A DNA stretch of 64,000 nucleotides from Cloeon dipterum (lineage: Eukaryota > Arthropoda > Insecta > Ephemeroptera > Baetidae): NCBI RefSeq assembly GCF_949628265.1, contig NC_088786.1:13826001-13890000 (forward strand), in the 5' to 3' direction. The notes beneath the pieces were generated by a model. The model was not told where the DNA came from and did no database searches. It saw nothing but the letters and a program-made list of their open reading frames with translations. Positions 48,653 through 63,200 of this stretch are shown in pieces (the first letter of the stretch is position 1; each line of letters starts with the position of its first letter). A program made the translations under genes and the position numbers.

Positions 48653-51600
48653 TGACTCTATGCGTGTGTGTTTCCAAGCCCAATTTTCTCGCTTCCTAAT
48701 CTGATTCTGGGCAAATTAGAATTCTGATTAGTGTTTGTACGAATTACACAGACGCAACGGCGGTTTGAATTTCGACTAACGCTCTATTGACACCTGGACA
48801 ACTCGCAAAACGATTAATCGATCAATTGAATCACATACATGAATATTAACTGTATAAAGCAACGTTGTATAAAGGTACTCACATTATTGTTTTCTTTCCT
48901 TCATGAATTAAAAAGCCAAAATGGAAATGGTCTTCATGCACAAATCACAGCAGGTAAAAAGCGGAGAACGACTAATTTTACATCGAAAATTAGTTGACTG
49001 CTAATTGTTCACGCCGTAGAATTATTTAAACGAGCTGTCAACAAGAATAGTGCCGTGCAAAAGTGGCACTAGCTGTTTAGATCTAATCAAAAACACACGC
49101 TGACGAATACGCAGCGCAAAAATTGCTCGGGCAGCTAGCTCAGTCGTCGTAAAATTTGCACATCCGAGAGGGCATAGATCAAGATTTCGGCTGGCATAGA
49201 GCAAACGTCTCTGTATCCGCCTCGCGGGTCCCTTTATAAGGAGCTGGGCGCACGTAAAAATTTGAAATATTAGCCGCGTTTCCGTGAATCGCGAGCGCAA
49301 AAAACGGCTGAAATTGGGCGCTGATCTCATATGCAGCAGGCGAAAATCGCGACGACGGCCTTTGACTGACGAGCCGAGAGGACCACACAGGAGCTGTATC
49401 TCATTAATAATTGGATATATAGCGAGAGCGCCTCTCAGTCAGTGTGTCTCTCTTGCCTAGCTCAATTAGCAAAAAGCAGCTCCCTCGTGCCGCAACCCGT
49501 TCTGCCAAATTCTAAATAACCGTGCCGCATGCTGTTGGCGGCAAATTTTCTTAATGACTTAGTTTGGGCAAAATTGAGCCGACGCGAATATTGTGGCGAT
49601 GATGGCTGTTTCATGCACACTTTCTTGTAAATATTTCCTTTGATAGCTGCATTAATTGCTATTTTCAGGCTTTTTAGGCTCAAAATCGCCGCTAATGACG
49701 GCAATTCACGCAATTATAATCAGCTAGCACTTTAGAATTAAGTTTTTCACAAACATTCCGTACATTCCTAGATGCTGCGATGTTACTAACATGGCAATGA
49801 CCTCGTCATGAGCTTTTGCTTGAAAACCGATTACTTTGAAAAGATTCCATAAATTCTCCTTATGTTTTGGAATAATGTTTCTTTTAAAAGTCACGTATCT
49901 TTGTTTAGAAATGTTAATTAAATTCAACGCTGACATGAAATGTCTAAAATAATATTTACAAAATTCTTCATATCGCTGAGACAAAACGTTTATGAGATTT
50001 ATGAGTAAACGCTCTTACTGAAATCGAGTGGATTTTGAATATTTCAATGTGGTTTTCTACATTGAGTTGTTGATTAGATAAATTTGGTGTCAAACAAACT
50101 TAAATACAAAATCAAACAGGTAAAAAATATCCTTATTTCCAATGAAATACTGAAAATTGGTATGGAATTCCTGAAACACGACTAAATTATTAAGAATAAC
50201 TTGTGCAATAAAACTCTTGATGCCAAAAATGCAACATCACAAACTGTCTGCCAAAGTTAAACCGTTTGAAAATTATGTGGCTTATAATACTTTTACGCAT
50301 CTGAGCATTACTAATATAGAGTAAATTCGCATACAAATGTAAAATGAAGACTGCAAAGCTTCTCGTTAGTTTTTTTTAATCTTCAGCCTATATGTTGCGT
50401 ATTAGTCAATTTATTTAAGACAAGATAATTAACATGAGCACCAAATTGAAAGCAAAAAGTCTTAAAAATAAATGGCCTGTTATAAGCGCATGTTCAATAA
50501 AATCATTTGATTATGGCTGCCACATTGTCGTGTCCTCGAATTCCATTTTGTCTGTGTGCTCGATAAAATTTGGTTAGGCTAATCACGTCAAAAGAAGCTT
50601 CTTACTGCGGGTCGACCAATCTCTCAATTAAATTTGCATGCCACAGAGCAAAGGAAGTAATAAAAACGGCGGCGGCAAAGCTGAAAGAATGCTTGTCGTC
50701 AAATTACCAATTCTGGCCCACGGTCAAAAGAAATAAAAATTACGCATGCATACTTTTAATAACTTGAGTCCGGGTGTGTTTCATTCTTAAGCAGGTATAG
50801 GCACATAGCTCTCCATGCTGGTTGGTCCGTACCTCACTAAATTATTTAATTATTAGGTCTCTTCATAAGGCGTTTCATCACCAACTTCTCCACGTGTGTG
50901 TTCATAGCCCTAATTAGCACTTACTTTTGTAGCTCGTAAATACTTGAAATGCTAGAATAATGGAATAAAAGCATTGAAAAATTAATGGCTGCTAAATTAA
51001 ATAATATAATTGATTAAAGTATTTTATTGTATTTGACTAGAGCAAGAATAAACAAAAAAAACAATAATATTTAGTTGGTTTAGCTTATGACTAAGAATGT
51101 TGTAAAAAATATTTTATTTCGCATTAAATGAACCTACAGTCTAACATAGTTAAGCCTTCGTTGTAATCTTGTAAAAAAATGTCCCAAATGGCTACAGCCA
51201 AAAATTTCATCCTATACGTTTTATTCTTCAATAAAATTTGATATTTTCACCACCATAAATATAAAAAAGTTTTAAATACTATATTTTCGTGACGATGTAA
51301 ATTGTCGGCATCTGCGATAATAAATTTTGGTAAGTTAATTAAAAACCAAGCAACTCAATTTTGGAATGTTTTACAAGAGATCCTGCAGGTAAACGGTAAA
51401 TCGAGTGTGTTAGGCGGCTTGTTGTGCCTCGTGTAATTCAGATTGGGACACGTCGCCGATTACACAAAAAGCAAAGACGGCCGCAAGAAAAAAGCTGCCG
51501 CGCGTCGTGTCTTTTGTAAATAAAAATGATATTGATGGCTGGACCACACGCGAGTTGCCAGATTCTGCGGCAAATATTCAGCAACTCCTGCTTTTCTTCG

Positions 51601-54291
51601 GCGCGCCACTCGCGGCAGCAGAATGGAAATAATTCTTTCTTTTCTTCCGTCTGATTTTTTGTTTGCCGTTCGCCCGTTGTCTTTTATTTATTTATTATTT
51701 GACGATGGGATGGACCCGGCCGAACATTGAATGCAGATTTCGCCGCGCTCACAGAAAGAGCCGGACAAATTTACCGCCGTCGAAATTTAATATTCCCAAA
51801 TTGTCAATTATGTATATAAATTTGAATGGCCATAGGCTTTGGTGTATTCGGGTTATATTTATGGACCTGTCAGACAAATCTAAAGGATAAAACGACCCTT
51901 CTTTGAATCAATAAATTCAAAGTTTCAAATGAAAATCAGTCTCACCAAAGCTTCATTCGAGTAACGATATTTTTTCTCTGCAGGATCCAATTACCTATAT
52001 ATCTATAAATCGATATTCCTGCACACTTTAATCTGTCGTTTCCTCTGTTAGTGATTATATTGAATTCCTTTTACTTGGAAAAGCAGGGTTTATTTTTTAA
52101 TTTAATAAGACACCATGCATGATATTATACGATCAATGCAATGATTTTTTAAAGAAATAAAATACATAAATCATTTCTTTCTAGCACCAATAATACGAGT
52201 GTTATAGCCAGTGGCCACGAGTAATTCATCCCACTTTTATTGGAGTCGTGCTCAGCATTTAAGCACAAATTAATTGACCTTTCATCTGTTTATGTTTACT
52301 CATAAAAAGCGGAGAACGGGAGATTTATTTTCGCGTCGAAGCGGGTTTGACGACTTCAGCCTTGGCGGCGAAAAATGAATGATAATGGTTTATGCATAGG
52401 TGCAGTTTGTAATAAACGTGTATTGCTCATCTCTTCATAAAGGTAACGACCAGATAACTCGTGCAATAAGTCAGCCGTGTTATTGTTCCGAAAGGATTTT
52501 CGGCGCTGCGCGGCTGGTCGACGAAACGCCGCATTTTATGGGCCGTTTGCCGGGACAGGGGCCATCACTCAGGTCGTTCCGTTGCCAGGGTGGTCCTGCC
52601 GTCTCCCGGCCGAAACAATCGGATTCCCCTGGCCAACGCGTTCCACACACCGGCAGCACCCAGCTGAAGCTTTGTTCCTTTGTCTCAGGCCAAACTGCCC
52701 GATATAATTCATCACCTCCTTATCCGCGTTGAATTTACAAGCGAATTAATTTATTGGCTAATTCAAGAAGTATATACACGCGGCCTAGCTGCTCCTTGTA
52801 AGGACACGCTGGATTCAAGGAATGCCATCGATCGCCTTGCTTAATTGCTTCCTGTACGCGAGCTATTTGCTTGTGTGAATGTTGCATCTATAATCAGGTT
52901 TATGCGAGATTTTATTTCCAGAAATAAACTTAAAAAACAATTGTGCGTTACTGACCTTTCTAGTTTTACATGTTTTGGTTTTATTAGACACCATCGGCGT
53001 GCGCCTTAATTACAAATTTTGTTTCTTATAGCAAGCAGCTTGGGGCTTGGGAAAATGATTAAAGATTTTTGATACAGTCGAGTAAATGATACATAAATAC
53101 TAGTAAGCGAAAGAATCACAATATAGACACATTTAAAACTATCAGTTACTTCGAGATTTGTTAAAGAGGTCGGGACCGGGAGCTATATCAGCTTGAAGTA
53201 GTGCTTAAACCGCATAAGGCTTACTTCTTCTTTCATACATTATATAGCATGCTGGATGTTTTGGCCACGTTATTAGATAAAAAATCTTTCAAATTCAAAG
53301 AATCAGTCGGACTCAAGTTAAGATAGTTAAAATTTTTCTCAAAATGAGTTTCCGAAATCCACCATTGGAACGTAATTTATTATTTACTTTAGAAGGGTTT
53401 GAATTTTTATTTTTAATAATTTGTACGAGAGATGCTCTGCTACAAAGATTGAAATAATGAAAACTATTGCTAATTTAATCCTGATTCGTGAGTGTTAGTT
53501 TTCATTCCCGTATATGACTTTGAATTTCCCGATCTTAATTTACTGAGTTGGTCCTAATATTTTATTAATTGTTTTTGGCAGTTTATTAGGCACAGTTTTT
53601 TTTATTTATCTCATTCTAGACAGCACATAATGAAAAAACAAATCTGCACAACATACTTTTTTGCCACGTACCCGATAAATTTTATATTACATTTGAACCT
53701 CAAAACAAAAGTACTTTAAATTTATAGAATAAAATCATATTAATTCTGCGGTTTCTGATAAAATCAGAAGTATTTTCATGAAAAAGCTTACTCTGTATCT
53801 CAGAACACGCATTAAATATAAAGTTTATAATTTTTGAGTCGAAAATTTTGTTTTTCAGCATATTCAGAATTAAATATACACAATATTAAGTATTCCTTTG
53901 TCTCCTAATAAAGTCATAATTCCAGACTGGTCCACATAAACAAGAATCTCGAGCCGGCAGAGAGAAAAATGATGGAGATCCAGATTAGTGAAAATCGTCA
54001 TATGAAGTCATAATCTCATAAAACGTCATATTTAGCGGCGGACAGCGCTGAGAAAAAGAGTCCGCATAGAAGAGTTTTGCGTCCGCGGACCTGAGTGGTC
54101 GGCAGCCGTGCAAATAATAATAATAAATAAAAAAGCGAGGCAGGCAGGTGGATTATAAAGACGCGATGACAAGCGCCCGGCACAAACAAACTGCAGGAAT
54201 GCTGCCGCCGATCCGACTCCCAACCTATACCTGCAAAAGTACGTTTATAAATAAAAGCTGGCAAAAAAGGCAGCGAGATTCGCCGGAGCTG

Positions 54292-54313
54292 GCTGCTGCT
54301 GCTGCTGCTGCTG
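54292..54313. repeat. (GCT)7 trinucleotide repeat
   Basis: Seven GCT units plus one base. A short frame reads through it as poly-Ala on the plus strand or poly-Gln on the minus strand, but no gene is supported. Confidence 0.9.
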
Positions 54314-54603
54314 TTGGAAATTCTTATCTATTTTATAGCTCGTTAAAAACACTAAACAACAAAAGTTATACTCCTGCTGATTCGCGAATAAATCTCGGTC
54401 GCTATCAACAGCAGTTTGTTTTTGCATAAATTTCGCCCCTTTTGCTCTTGACTACCTTTGTGCGCGTACGCTTATTGCAAACGGGCTTTGTTTTATTTGC
54501 GCTGCTGGCACATATTTTGGTAGCACTTCTTTCGAGCGCAAATTGTTCTTGCGATGGCGAGAGGCGTTTCTGCTCTCTTCAAAATGCGCTGATTGCTGCT
54601 GAG

Positions 54604-54606
<3 letters not shown>

Positions 54607-54639
<33 letters not shown>
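54607..54639. repeat. (CT)16 microsatellite
   Basis: Uninterrupted CT run of 33 bp. Confidence 0.95.
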
Positions 54640-54642
<3 letters not shown>

Positions 54643-57600
54643 TGGAAACAATTTAAACACGATGGAGGAGCTAGATCTTCCTCTTTTTTTGGTTTTGGCA
54701 AAAATGGTGCCAGCCATTATCTTTCAGACAGTTGAGCTCTGACTTCGCGGTTGTTAAAAACGAAGATTTAATAACCAAAAGCTAAACTCTGGAGGTGGAA
54801 TTGAGAGAAGCTAGTATTTCGTTTTTACACTGAATTATGCGGAAATCAATACAATTTTCAACAGGTAGATTATTAAATGACATCCCTGGAGAGCCCTGCA
54901 GAAAACATAAAACAATGTTTTAGTCCGAAGTTTAGCCATGGTTTAACAAAAATGTCATATATGTGCTCATCGTTTGAGCTTGGGAGGACAAAGGTATATC
55001 TATTAACTTAGCCTGTAGCTCATCAAGAGCTCAAAGTGGGGACATAGCAACTGTGCTGTCTGAAAGCGTACTTTTCGGAATACTTTTGATAAAATGCCAA
55101 ATCAATATAAATGAAAAATACTTAACAATATTTATTGGCTGCTTTTGCGTTGGAAATTTAAATTCAGGAATTTTTACTGAAATTTAGGGAGGGTTACATT
55201 TGATATAGCTCATAAACAAAATCAAATTTCATTGGCACACTTGAATTTTTTATTGCACCAAATTCTGTAAATACAGAAAAACAGTGCAGATTGTAGATAA
55301 AGGTTGACCACATTTTTTTTCTGAAGCCGAGATTCATAAACTTTGAAATCGTTAGCAATTCTTTATAAGAAAGATTAGACTACACCTGAGTCCAGTGACT
55401 CCAAAACTCCTAAAAAACCTGTCTAAAGCTTGTAAATGTCGTGTTGGAAGCGACTCTCCTAATCTAATATTCTCTTAGCCGCCTCTGCGTTTACTACATT
55501 AACGTACACTGCTATTCAAATTACATCACGTTGGCAGCATTCTTCCATTTTAAAAATTAATAAATCAGGTGAGAACTTGCAGTGCGCATTGCATATCAAA
55601 TGCATACTCATTTCTCACGAATGCATGCACCATAATGCAGCGAGTGCATGCGCCATTGGTTGGCAGTGCCGTGCCCGAAATTGGCTTGTCACGGTGCGAA
55701 AAATGTGCCTGAATGTGTCGTCCAGCAGCAGAAGAAGCAAGAAAGGTGAGACGAGGGAAGCATAGCGAGTGGACGAGCCGGAGTACGAAAGACTAGGTTA
55801 TGGTGTCTCTATCTGCATGCTGATTAACCGCTGATGAGGTATGCAAGGCAGCGGCACAATAAAAACGCCATATCCGTCGACAGTCCGTCGTAACTCTCGG
55901 ATAATCACTTGCGTTTCTCTAGACGGCACTTAATTGAGAAATGAATCTGTAAACAGCAGCAAAAATTGTTTTCGGACATGAATATGTTTACATCATTATT
56001 TGACAGCAAAGGAAAAGTACCGTTGTTGTTTGTTTTAAACAAAATATTAACTAGGATTAAAATGATTCTCAACTGTCTTTAATATTTTGTTTTCAATAAA
56101 AATTATTTATATTGGAGAAACGAAACGCTCTGGAAGAAGAACATTTTTATGTTTTAGAGAAGAGACACAAAAATGCCAAGTATATATTCAAATTTTACAT
56201 TTGAGTGCAATTTGAGAAAAACAGCAGTTTTCTTGGTGGACACAGAAAAAATGTGTTGTCTTGCTATTCTGTTAAGCTATCAAAATTTCCAAAATATTTC
56301 CCATTTAATTTCATATTTCGAAATATGCATTTATTGCTCTTTTTGGTATGTTTATTGCTGTACAATAAAATAATTAAAAAAATCAATTTAATATTTCGCG
56401 ATTTGTTCGTAGGTATATATGTATAACGTTGAGTAAGAGGAAATAGCGATGATATCAAAACAAATTAATATTTAAGCATCTCATTTTATAAAAGGAACTC
56501 CAAAATTTTGACAATATATGTGTTTGATTAAATCTTTAGCGATCTTTAGTTAAAAAATGGCGTTATAATAAAAAAGAGTAGAATTGAAAATCTCTCTTGA
56601 AGGTTCAATCCCAAACCATCGAGCATTCGCATTTTTTGCAATCGTTGGATATTTTTGCCTCACATAGTTCTATCATATTACGATCAGTCAGCATGATCGA
56701 TTTTTTACTGTAATTTAACCCTTGAGTTTTACGTCATCTTCGTCATCCTTGCATTTGGCATAACACGTCATCGAGAAATGTGCAAAAGCGTCGTTTTTTG
56801 TCTCCAAAGGTGCGTCACAACAGCAAGCTGGCAAAACTCTTGATTTTCATTCGAGACGATTTATAATCGGCCGCGTGCTTTTAATTAGAATAAACGCCGG
56901 CTACCGCAGTTGTAAATCAAAACTTAATCTCCCTCTCGTGCCGCAGCGATCGGCGCACAACCGACTGCTTGGCTGTCGTAATAAAAGTAAAGACATGCTA
57001 ATAAGTTGGTGCTCGAGCGCGCGCGAATTCGAGTTTGTGAGTGTGCAACAAAGGCCGAATTAGATAAGCGCACTAGCACTTATGATATGCAAATGAACCG
57101 CTCTAAATGCAGGAAAAGTTTTGAGAAGGGGAAAAGTTTAACGCCTACTGGTCAGGCAACCTGTGATTGCGGACATGAAAGGCGGGCTTGCCTATACTCG
57201 CTCTCAACAGGCTGATTTCAATTAGCGCAAACTTCGTGCAGAGGCAAATAATTAATGGTGCTGCTACTACTTTCAGATTGCAAATTTCCTTTTAGCTTGC
57301 TATGGGTTAGAACGGCCAGGGGTTTTGTGATAGAAAACAAAACTGTAAAAATTGAACCTTTAAAAGTTGTTGATTATAATTAAGAGCTGCATTATTTATG
57401 GTTTAAACAGTCAAACTAAACCACAAGAAATGTAAAATAATAATATATTATAGCAATTTGAATAAAAAGAGAATTTCAGAATTGTGTTTTTATTCATTCA
57501 AGTGAAACACTGCGAAATAGTTGATTTATTTGTTCAAACTGTCCACTCCAAATGGCCAAATCGTAGTTTCATACATTGTAACAATTGATTGTTTGTGATA

Positions 57601-58121
57601 AAGTTTATAAATAAATTTCAATCTTGAAACTTTAGAGATCGCCTTAAAATCATTTAAATACTTGAACATCATGCTTTTAAATTCAAATAAAGGGTCGTCA
57701 ATAATGAAGTTGAAATATTGAATAAATTTGGTTCAGTTTTGAACGTGTTACGCAATCAGGCAATTTAGACAGGCTCAGTCAAAGCGGCAGTTTTCCAACA
57801 TTCGATGTCAGAATCGAATTGCTAATGTTTGATATGTTCCGATTTATTGCCGTGGCGGTTAAAACTCCATTTCCAACATTCAGAGTCTCACTCTATACTC
57901 GCTCTCTGTTCTACACGGTATAAATTATCTCTTTTACGACCCAAGATTTCAGATTCGTCACCTTCAAATTCCCTCATGATTTCATTCATCTTCCTTCCTA
58001 GAAAAGTGCGGCGTGTTCTTGGGAATTTGAGCCGTTCGCTCGATTGTGATTCAAAATCTGGAGACGACGAGACGAAGAATAGAGGCGTCTGGTGTGCGTG
58101 ACAATTTTTTATTCCGGCGCA

Positions 58122-58137
58122 CTGGCTGGCTGGCTGG
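58122..58137. repeat. (CTGG)4 tetranucleotide repeat
   Basis: Four perfect CTGG units in a GC-richer patch. Confidence 0.8.
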
Positions 58138-59029
58138 CATTTTGCATGGGAATGGTTCGGTGATTGCGGGCGCCACGATGGATTATTTATAAATGAAGCG
58201 TCCGTGTCGGTGTTGCCGCCAGTATTCTGCTTTATTGTGTGCGCTTCGAGAGAAAGAAATTATATGCACGCCCCGTAGGCCTGCGAGAATGCTTATTTAA
58301 TATGCGAGCCGCGGGTTGAGCTCGCAACTTGTGCTCCGACAATCGGCTCCAACTGACAAACAACCAACTCGGCGTGCATGCGTTTTAAGGTTGAATTATG
58401 AGGAAACTGCCAAACAAGGCTGAACTCAAAGCCAAATTGCTTGAAAAACTTGCCAATGAAATGAACGATTGACTTAACAAAGTAACAGTTCAATATTGTC
58501 AAGACCAATTTGGCACAGATGTGGATGGTAGGTTTCTAATTGAATGTTTTAAATACATCAATCAACATTTTATAATGAATAGATTGCAATTGTTCGATTT
58601 TGTTCAGTTAAAATTGAAATGGTTGACGATAATTATGCCTACGATATAAACAATTGAGAAAATATAGCAAAAACCAAATAGCTGGGAAATTTTAGCATTA
58701 TAATTTAACCATTTTGTTACTAGTTGAATAATTACAAAATTAATTACAGAAATTTGTGTGCGAAAATTTGGTCCTATTTCTAAGTAGAATTCAGCATAAC
58801 AACAAAATGTGTCAGCAATCTCTTCTCAAAATTAAAAAAAAACAATTTTGATAAAACTATGATTTTATATCTTTAGTTTTAGAGAAAATTGAGTTCAGAG
58901 CCATTTACTATCAATTACTAAACTCGTTAGATTTCAATTGTGGGTGTTATGCTCTTACAGCAATTAATTCTATTATGTATTTTTAGCTGGAAATTGACTA
59001 CAGTCGTGTCCTTTAAGGAGCCTTGCTTA

Positions 59030-59162
59030 CAATGCGGCAAAATTGCGCATCGCTCAACAAACACACAAGTTTTAGTTGTTAAATTGATTGTTGCCCTTTT
59101 CTTGCATGAAGGAAATTCGCATTTGGTTGCTGAGCTATGCGCAATTTTTCCGCTACCACGAC
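59030..59162. mobile_element. diverged copy of the palindromic MITE
   Basis: The arms gcggcaaaattgcgcatcgc and, on the complement of the right side, gcggaaaaattgcgcatagc match the arms at 35379-35518. The loop also matches, including cccttttcttgca and ggaaattcgc(a/g)tttggttg. Outer ends have decayed, so the limits are approximate. Confidence 0.75.
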
Positions 59163-60260
59163 AAATTAGATTATATAACAATTAGCAGGGCTAAAAATCA
59201 AATTTCAAAAGTAATTTTTGCAGAATATGAGGTTCGTATTCATACATATTTTGAAGATTGCGTTAAAACTTGAATAAAGGGGTTGAAAAGTGAAGTGCAA
59301 TAATATGTGATTTCAGGTATGTAATTGCTTAAATAATATTCGTGAATTATATTTTTCTATTGAGTTTGAAAGATATTGGTCATTATTGAATATTATTTAT
59401 TTTATTTTTGGAAAAAATAGAATATCGTAATTTTAGTTAGAATTTTGATCTTATTTGAAAGAGTTGTTGAATCGAGCGGGACGCAACGGAGTTGAATGGA
59501 GCACAGCAGCAGCCATAACCCCGCCTGTGCGAGCACCGTTCTCCAATAGTGGTGCCCACGAGAGGCGTGTTACCACGGTCACGTGACGCATGATTTAATG
59601 TCACATCTCACTTTTATCTCGGGAAGTTGCTCTTCCATCGTTTGGCTCCATCTGCAGCAGCAACTCTCCAATTCGAATCCGCCGAGTGGATTTCAATTTT
59701 CCTCCTTCGTCCAGCGGCCTCCTTCTCTTGCTTCTTTTTTAATTAACAGGAGTTAATTTCTTTAATTGAGGCATTAGCTATTGTTACAGGGAGATAAGCA
59801 GTATCACACACTTCCAAGTTGATAGAATTTTCATATCATAAATTATGGATGGCACGAAATCGTCGTGGCGGCAACCACCATTGGCCAGCTGAGCAGGAAA
59901 TTAAAAACATCGCGAATAGAACAATTAAGAATAAGTGCTGCTCGAGTTTGTGTCTGTCAGCGGAGCAATTAATCCTCCCATGTTTTCTAATGAGTCGCAT
60001 TTACATTTATATTAAATTATTGTAAGTTGTTTTACTTCTCGGCGGAGTGGGCACAAAAGTTAATAAGCCGGCTATCACGCCTCTTATATTCAAATCGGCT
60101 CTTTCTCTCCGCAGAGCCAGCGTCAATGCTGATCAGCCTTGCGCGATAAAACGGTGGCGGCCGACGGACAATATATGCTACACATGAAATGATAAATACA
60201 CGCGCGTCTGATGCTTTGACTGGCCCCGCGACCGAGACAATGCTCGCGTTTTCCATTATT

Positions 60261-60282
60261 GCCGCCGCCGCTGCTGCTGCTG
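60261..60282. repeat. GCC/GCT trinucleotide run
   Basis: Three GCC units followed by GCT units, inside a GC-rich island (60030-60300) with no gene call. Confidence 0.8.
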
Positions 60283-63200
60283 AGGCGGCAGCGTTTTATT
60301 TATCACTCAAGTGATAAATGACCTGTTGGCCTCACGGTGAGCCGCACATGTGTCAAATCAAATTGCTTAGTCTCCTCTCACGTCACGACTTGCCCAACTA
60401 TAAGTGGCTGCGGAGATTTCGCGGATTACATTTACATGCGTGTGATGATTTTTTCGATCAAACTCTTACTCAAAATCGTTCGGTGCAGAGTCACCACCGT
60501 CCGTCCACACTAATGGTATTTAATAAGAAATAATTCATGCCACCAAAAGTTGTACACTTTCCAGCGTTTAATAATTGCATCATCATTAAGAAATCAATAT
60601 TTGCTCTTTTAATAGGAATCATCTTCAGATTTCAGAAGTGTTTGATTTTGTTTGCAGTTAGGCTCCGCTAATGTTATTTCAGGGGCCAAAACAGCTGCTT
60701 TCCAGTATACGAATACGACTATTTTCCTTTATTTTTTAATCGAAGAATTTAAAAATTAAAATTAATAAAAAAATTAAAACAAATTAAAAAATCGCACTCG
60801 ACATTTTTCAATTTGATTTTTTCTGCTCCGATGAAATAGCTTATTAAACTTGTTTGCCTTTAAGTCTAAAGAGTTTAAAACTATTAAAAAGACTGGTGTG
60901 AATCGTTTTGCTGAATAATTCCCATTGTAAAATTGTACTAATTTGTTTCTTCATATTCAAGGAAGTTAAAACCTTTGTGCAGACACCAGCTGAGCAGATT
61001 TATTTCCGTGAAGCATTTTTTGCTGTCGTGTATGCATATATGCAGCTTACGTCGCGGGGTGCGGCGGCCACGTGCGCCCAAACACGAGGACGACAGGCGG
61101 CGCCGCCGTTGGGCGCCACACTGGGCCCGCCGTCGTCGCCACGGAGAATCAAACGAGCCGCCCCTGGTTGCGATCTTTCTCGGGCGTCTCAAAAGAAGCC
61201 GACACGCTTGTGGGAACAACCCTTAAACGGCAATAAAGCTTAAACGCCGCACATGTTTGTCTTCAGGCCGGATTTAGAGAGTATAATATGTTGCTAATTG
61301 CCCGTGTTGGATTACCCTGCACCGTTCTTTCAGCACCGTCGCGTTTTACGACGCAAAAAAAGCGCTCAAATTTCTCCCTGATGATATGATGTGCCTCTGT
61401 GCTTAAAATATGTGGCGTGCGTGCAGATTGCTATTTTTGGCGTCAGCTATGATTTTTTGGCGATAAAAATAAGGCTAAGGAGAATATAGCAAAAGCATTT
61501 TGTTATTTATATTTTATGAATTGCTACGCTCCCATATAAAATAACTCGATGGGGGTTGAAAGAGGCAATTTTAACCGAGACAAAAATAATGGCCTGGATG
61601 ATATCCACTGCATCTGTTGGGAATTTTTGACAACACGCATAATTTCTGTCTTTGAATGATTGCGAAAAATTCACCCCAGCAGTACTGTAGATTTTCCAGT
61701 AAAATTGGTTCGAAAGTATGCATGATTTTCAAATGGCGAGCATGGTCTCCCTCAGGAAAAAATTGATATGTAACAAGATACGTTTTCCTTGTCATATATA
61801 CCATTCACAATGTTAGGTAGATCTCGATGCTAGGATTTTAAAGTGGATCAATACTAAAAAAATAATTTTTATATTTACCGTTATAACTCTGGAAATTGGG
61901 AGATGGTTAAAATTTTCCTAGATTGCCGTTTAAATTTGCGAAAAAATCTGCTCCAAAGTTTGCATGCTAAATCAAGCAGCGAGCACTGTCTCTTCATTGA
62001 AAATCAGGATTTATTTCGCCAGGAGAGAAATTTAGCTCGTACAACAATAGCTAAATTATGACAAGAGGAATTCAAATCAAGCGAAAAAATTAATTGACCA
62101 ACCGTTTAACTATACGAGAAACTTCGCAACACCTGAAATTTAACTTTTAAATTGCTCCTAATTTGATTATTGAGCAGATTTGACGTAATTGTTCAATCTT
62201 AAAATATGATCATCTGTTAATTATAATCAGGAATTAAAATAAATTAGTTACGAATGTTGGCGAAGAGTTTGACAAAATTTTATTTTCCATTGCAGCTTGG
62301 ATTATTGCACATTGTCATGTGCATCTTGTTCAACAATACAGTTCCCCTCGCTTTGCAGCGCGTATGTGTTCGCAAATTTGTAACGTGTTGAACACGTCTA
62401 GTTTGGGCCCTTTTCGACATTGTTCGCAAGAGCAAGGTTTTATCAAGTTGCTTGCCAGGAATGGTGCCTTTTGTCACATTTTTATGTTAGAATTCTGGCT
62501 TGTCTTATTGATGTATTTGTATATTGCATAGTGAGAATAAACATCTATAATAATCTATTAATAAAAAATGATTAGCAGCTACCTGCACTGCTAACATGAA
62601 ACAGATCAACAAGAAATCGTTTTGTACTGACTAAAAAATATTGGTCGCTTATTAGAGTGAATTTTAAGTGAGATTAAAAAAATATTTGAACGACGAGTGG
62701 TTCTCGTTCATGCGAATTGCCACTTCTAGACTCCATTTAATAGAGATCTTATGGATTAAATCAGATAAAAAGAAATAAATCGGTTCACTTCATCATGATG
62801 CGATTACCGCACGATTTAAAAACTGCTAATTTAAAGAAGGAGCGATATGTTTGGATTTAAGTAACTAAAAATTCCATACACAGCCAATTGATACAACATG
62901 TTTCCAACTATTTCAAACTTCGTCTTTCGCAATATCTTGTATCCCGACGCCCTGATGAAGCTTAAGCAGAATAAAGGAAGAGAAGAGCTTAATGAAGACG
63001 AGTTAACGAGCTCTTTTAAGAGCTGTTGAAACGCGATTCCGGGAATGAGGCACAAAGTAGTATAAAGTGCGTGCTTGTGTGCACGTCGGGTTTTCCTCGC
63101 GAGCGGGAGTCAATGTTGTTCATCACAGGATTGAGTTTCACTCTGCGCTTCTCGCTCGGAATAAAAGTGACGGCATTCACAGACGGACAACACACGCACG

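Noticed and set aside
54148-54429. Plus and minus frames through the GCT repeat
   Set aside because: The poly-Ala or poly-Gln tract merely extends chance frames; no other support.
60908-61243. 111-codon plus frame ending in a Gly/Ala/Pro/Arg-rich stretch
   Set aside because: It crosses from AT-rich to very GC-rich DNA and has frames in competition on both strands; it looks like chance.
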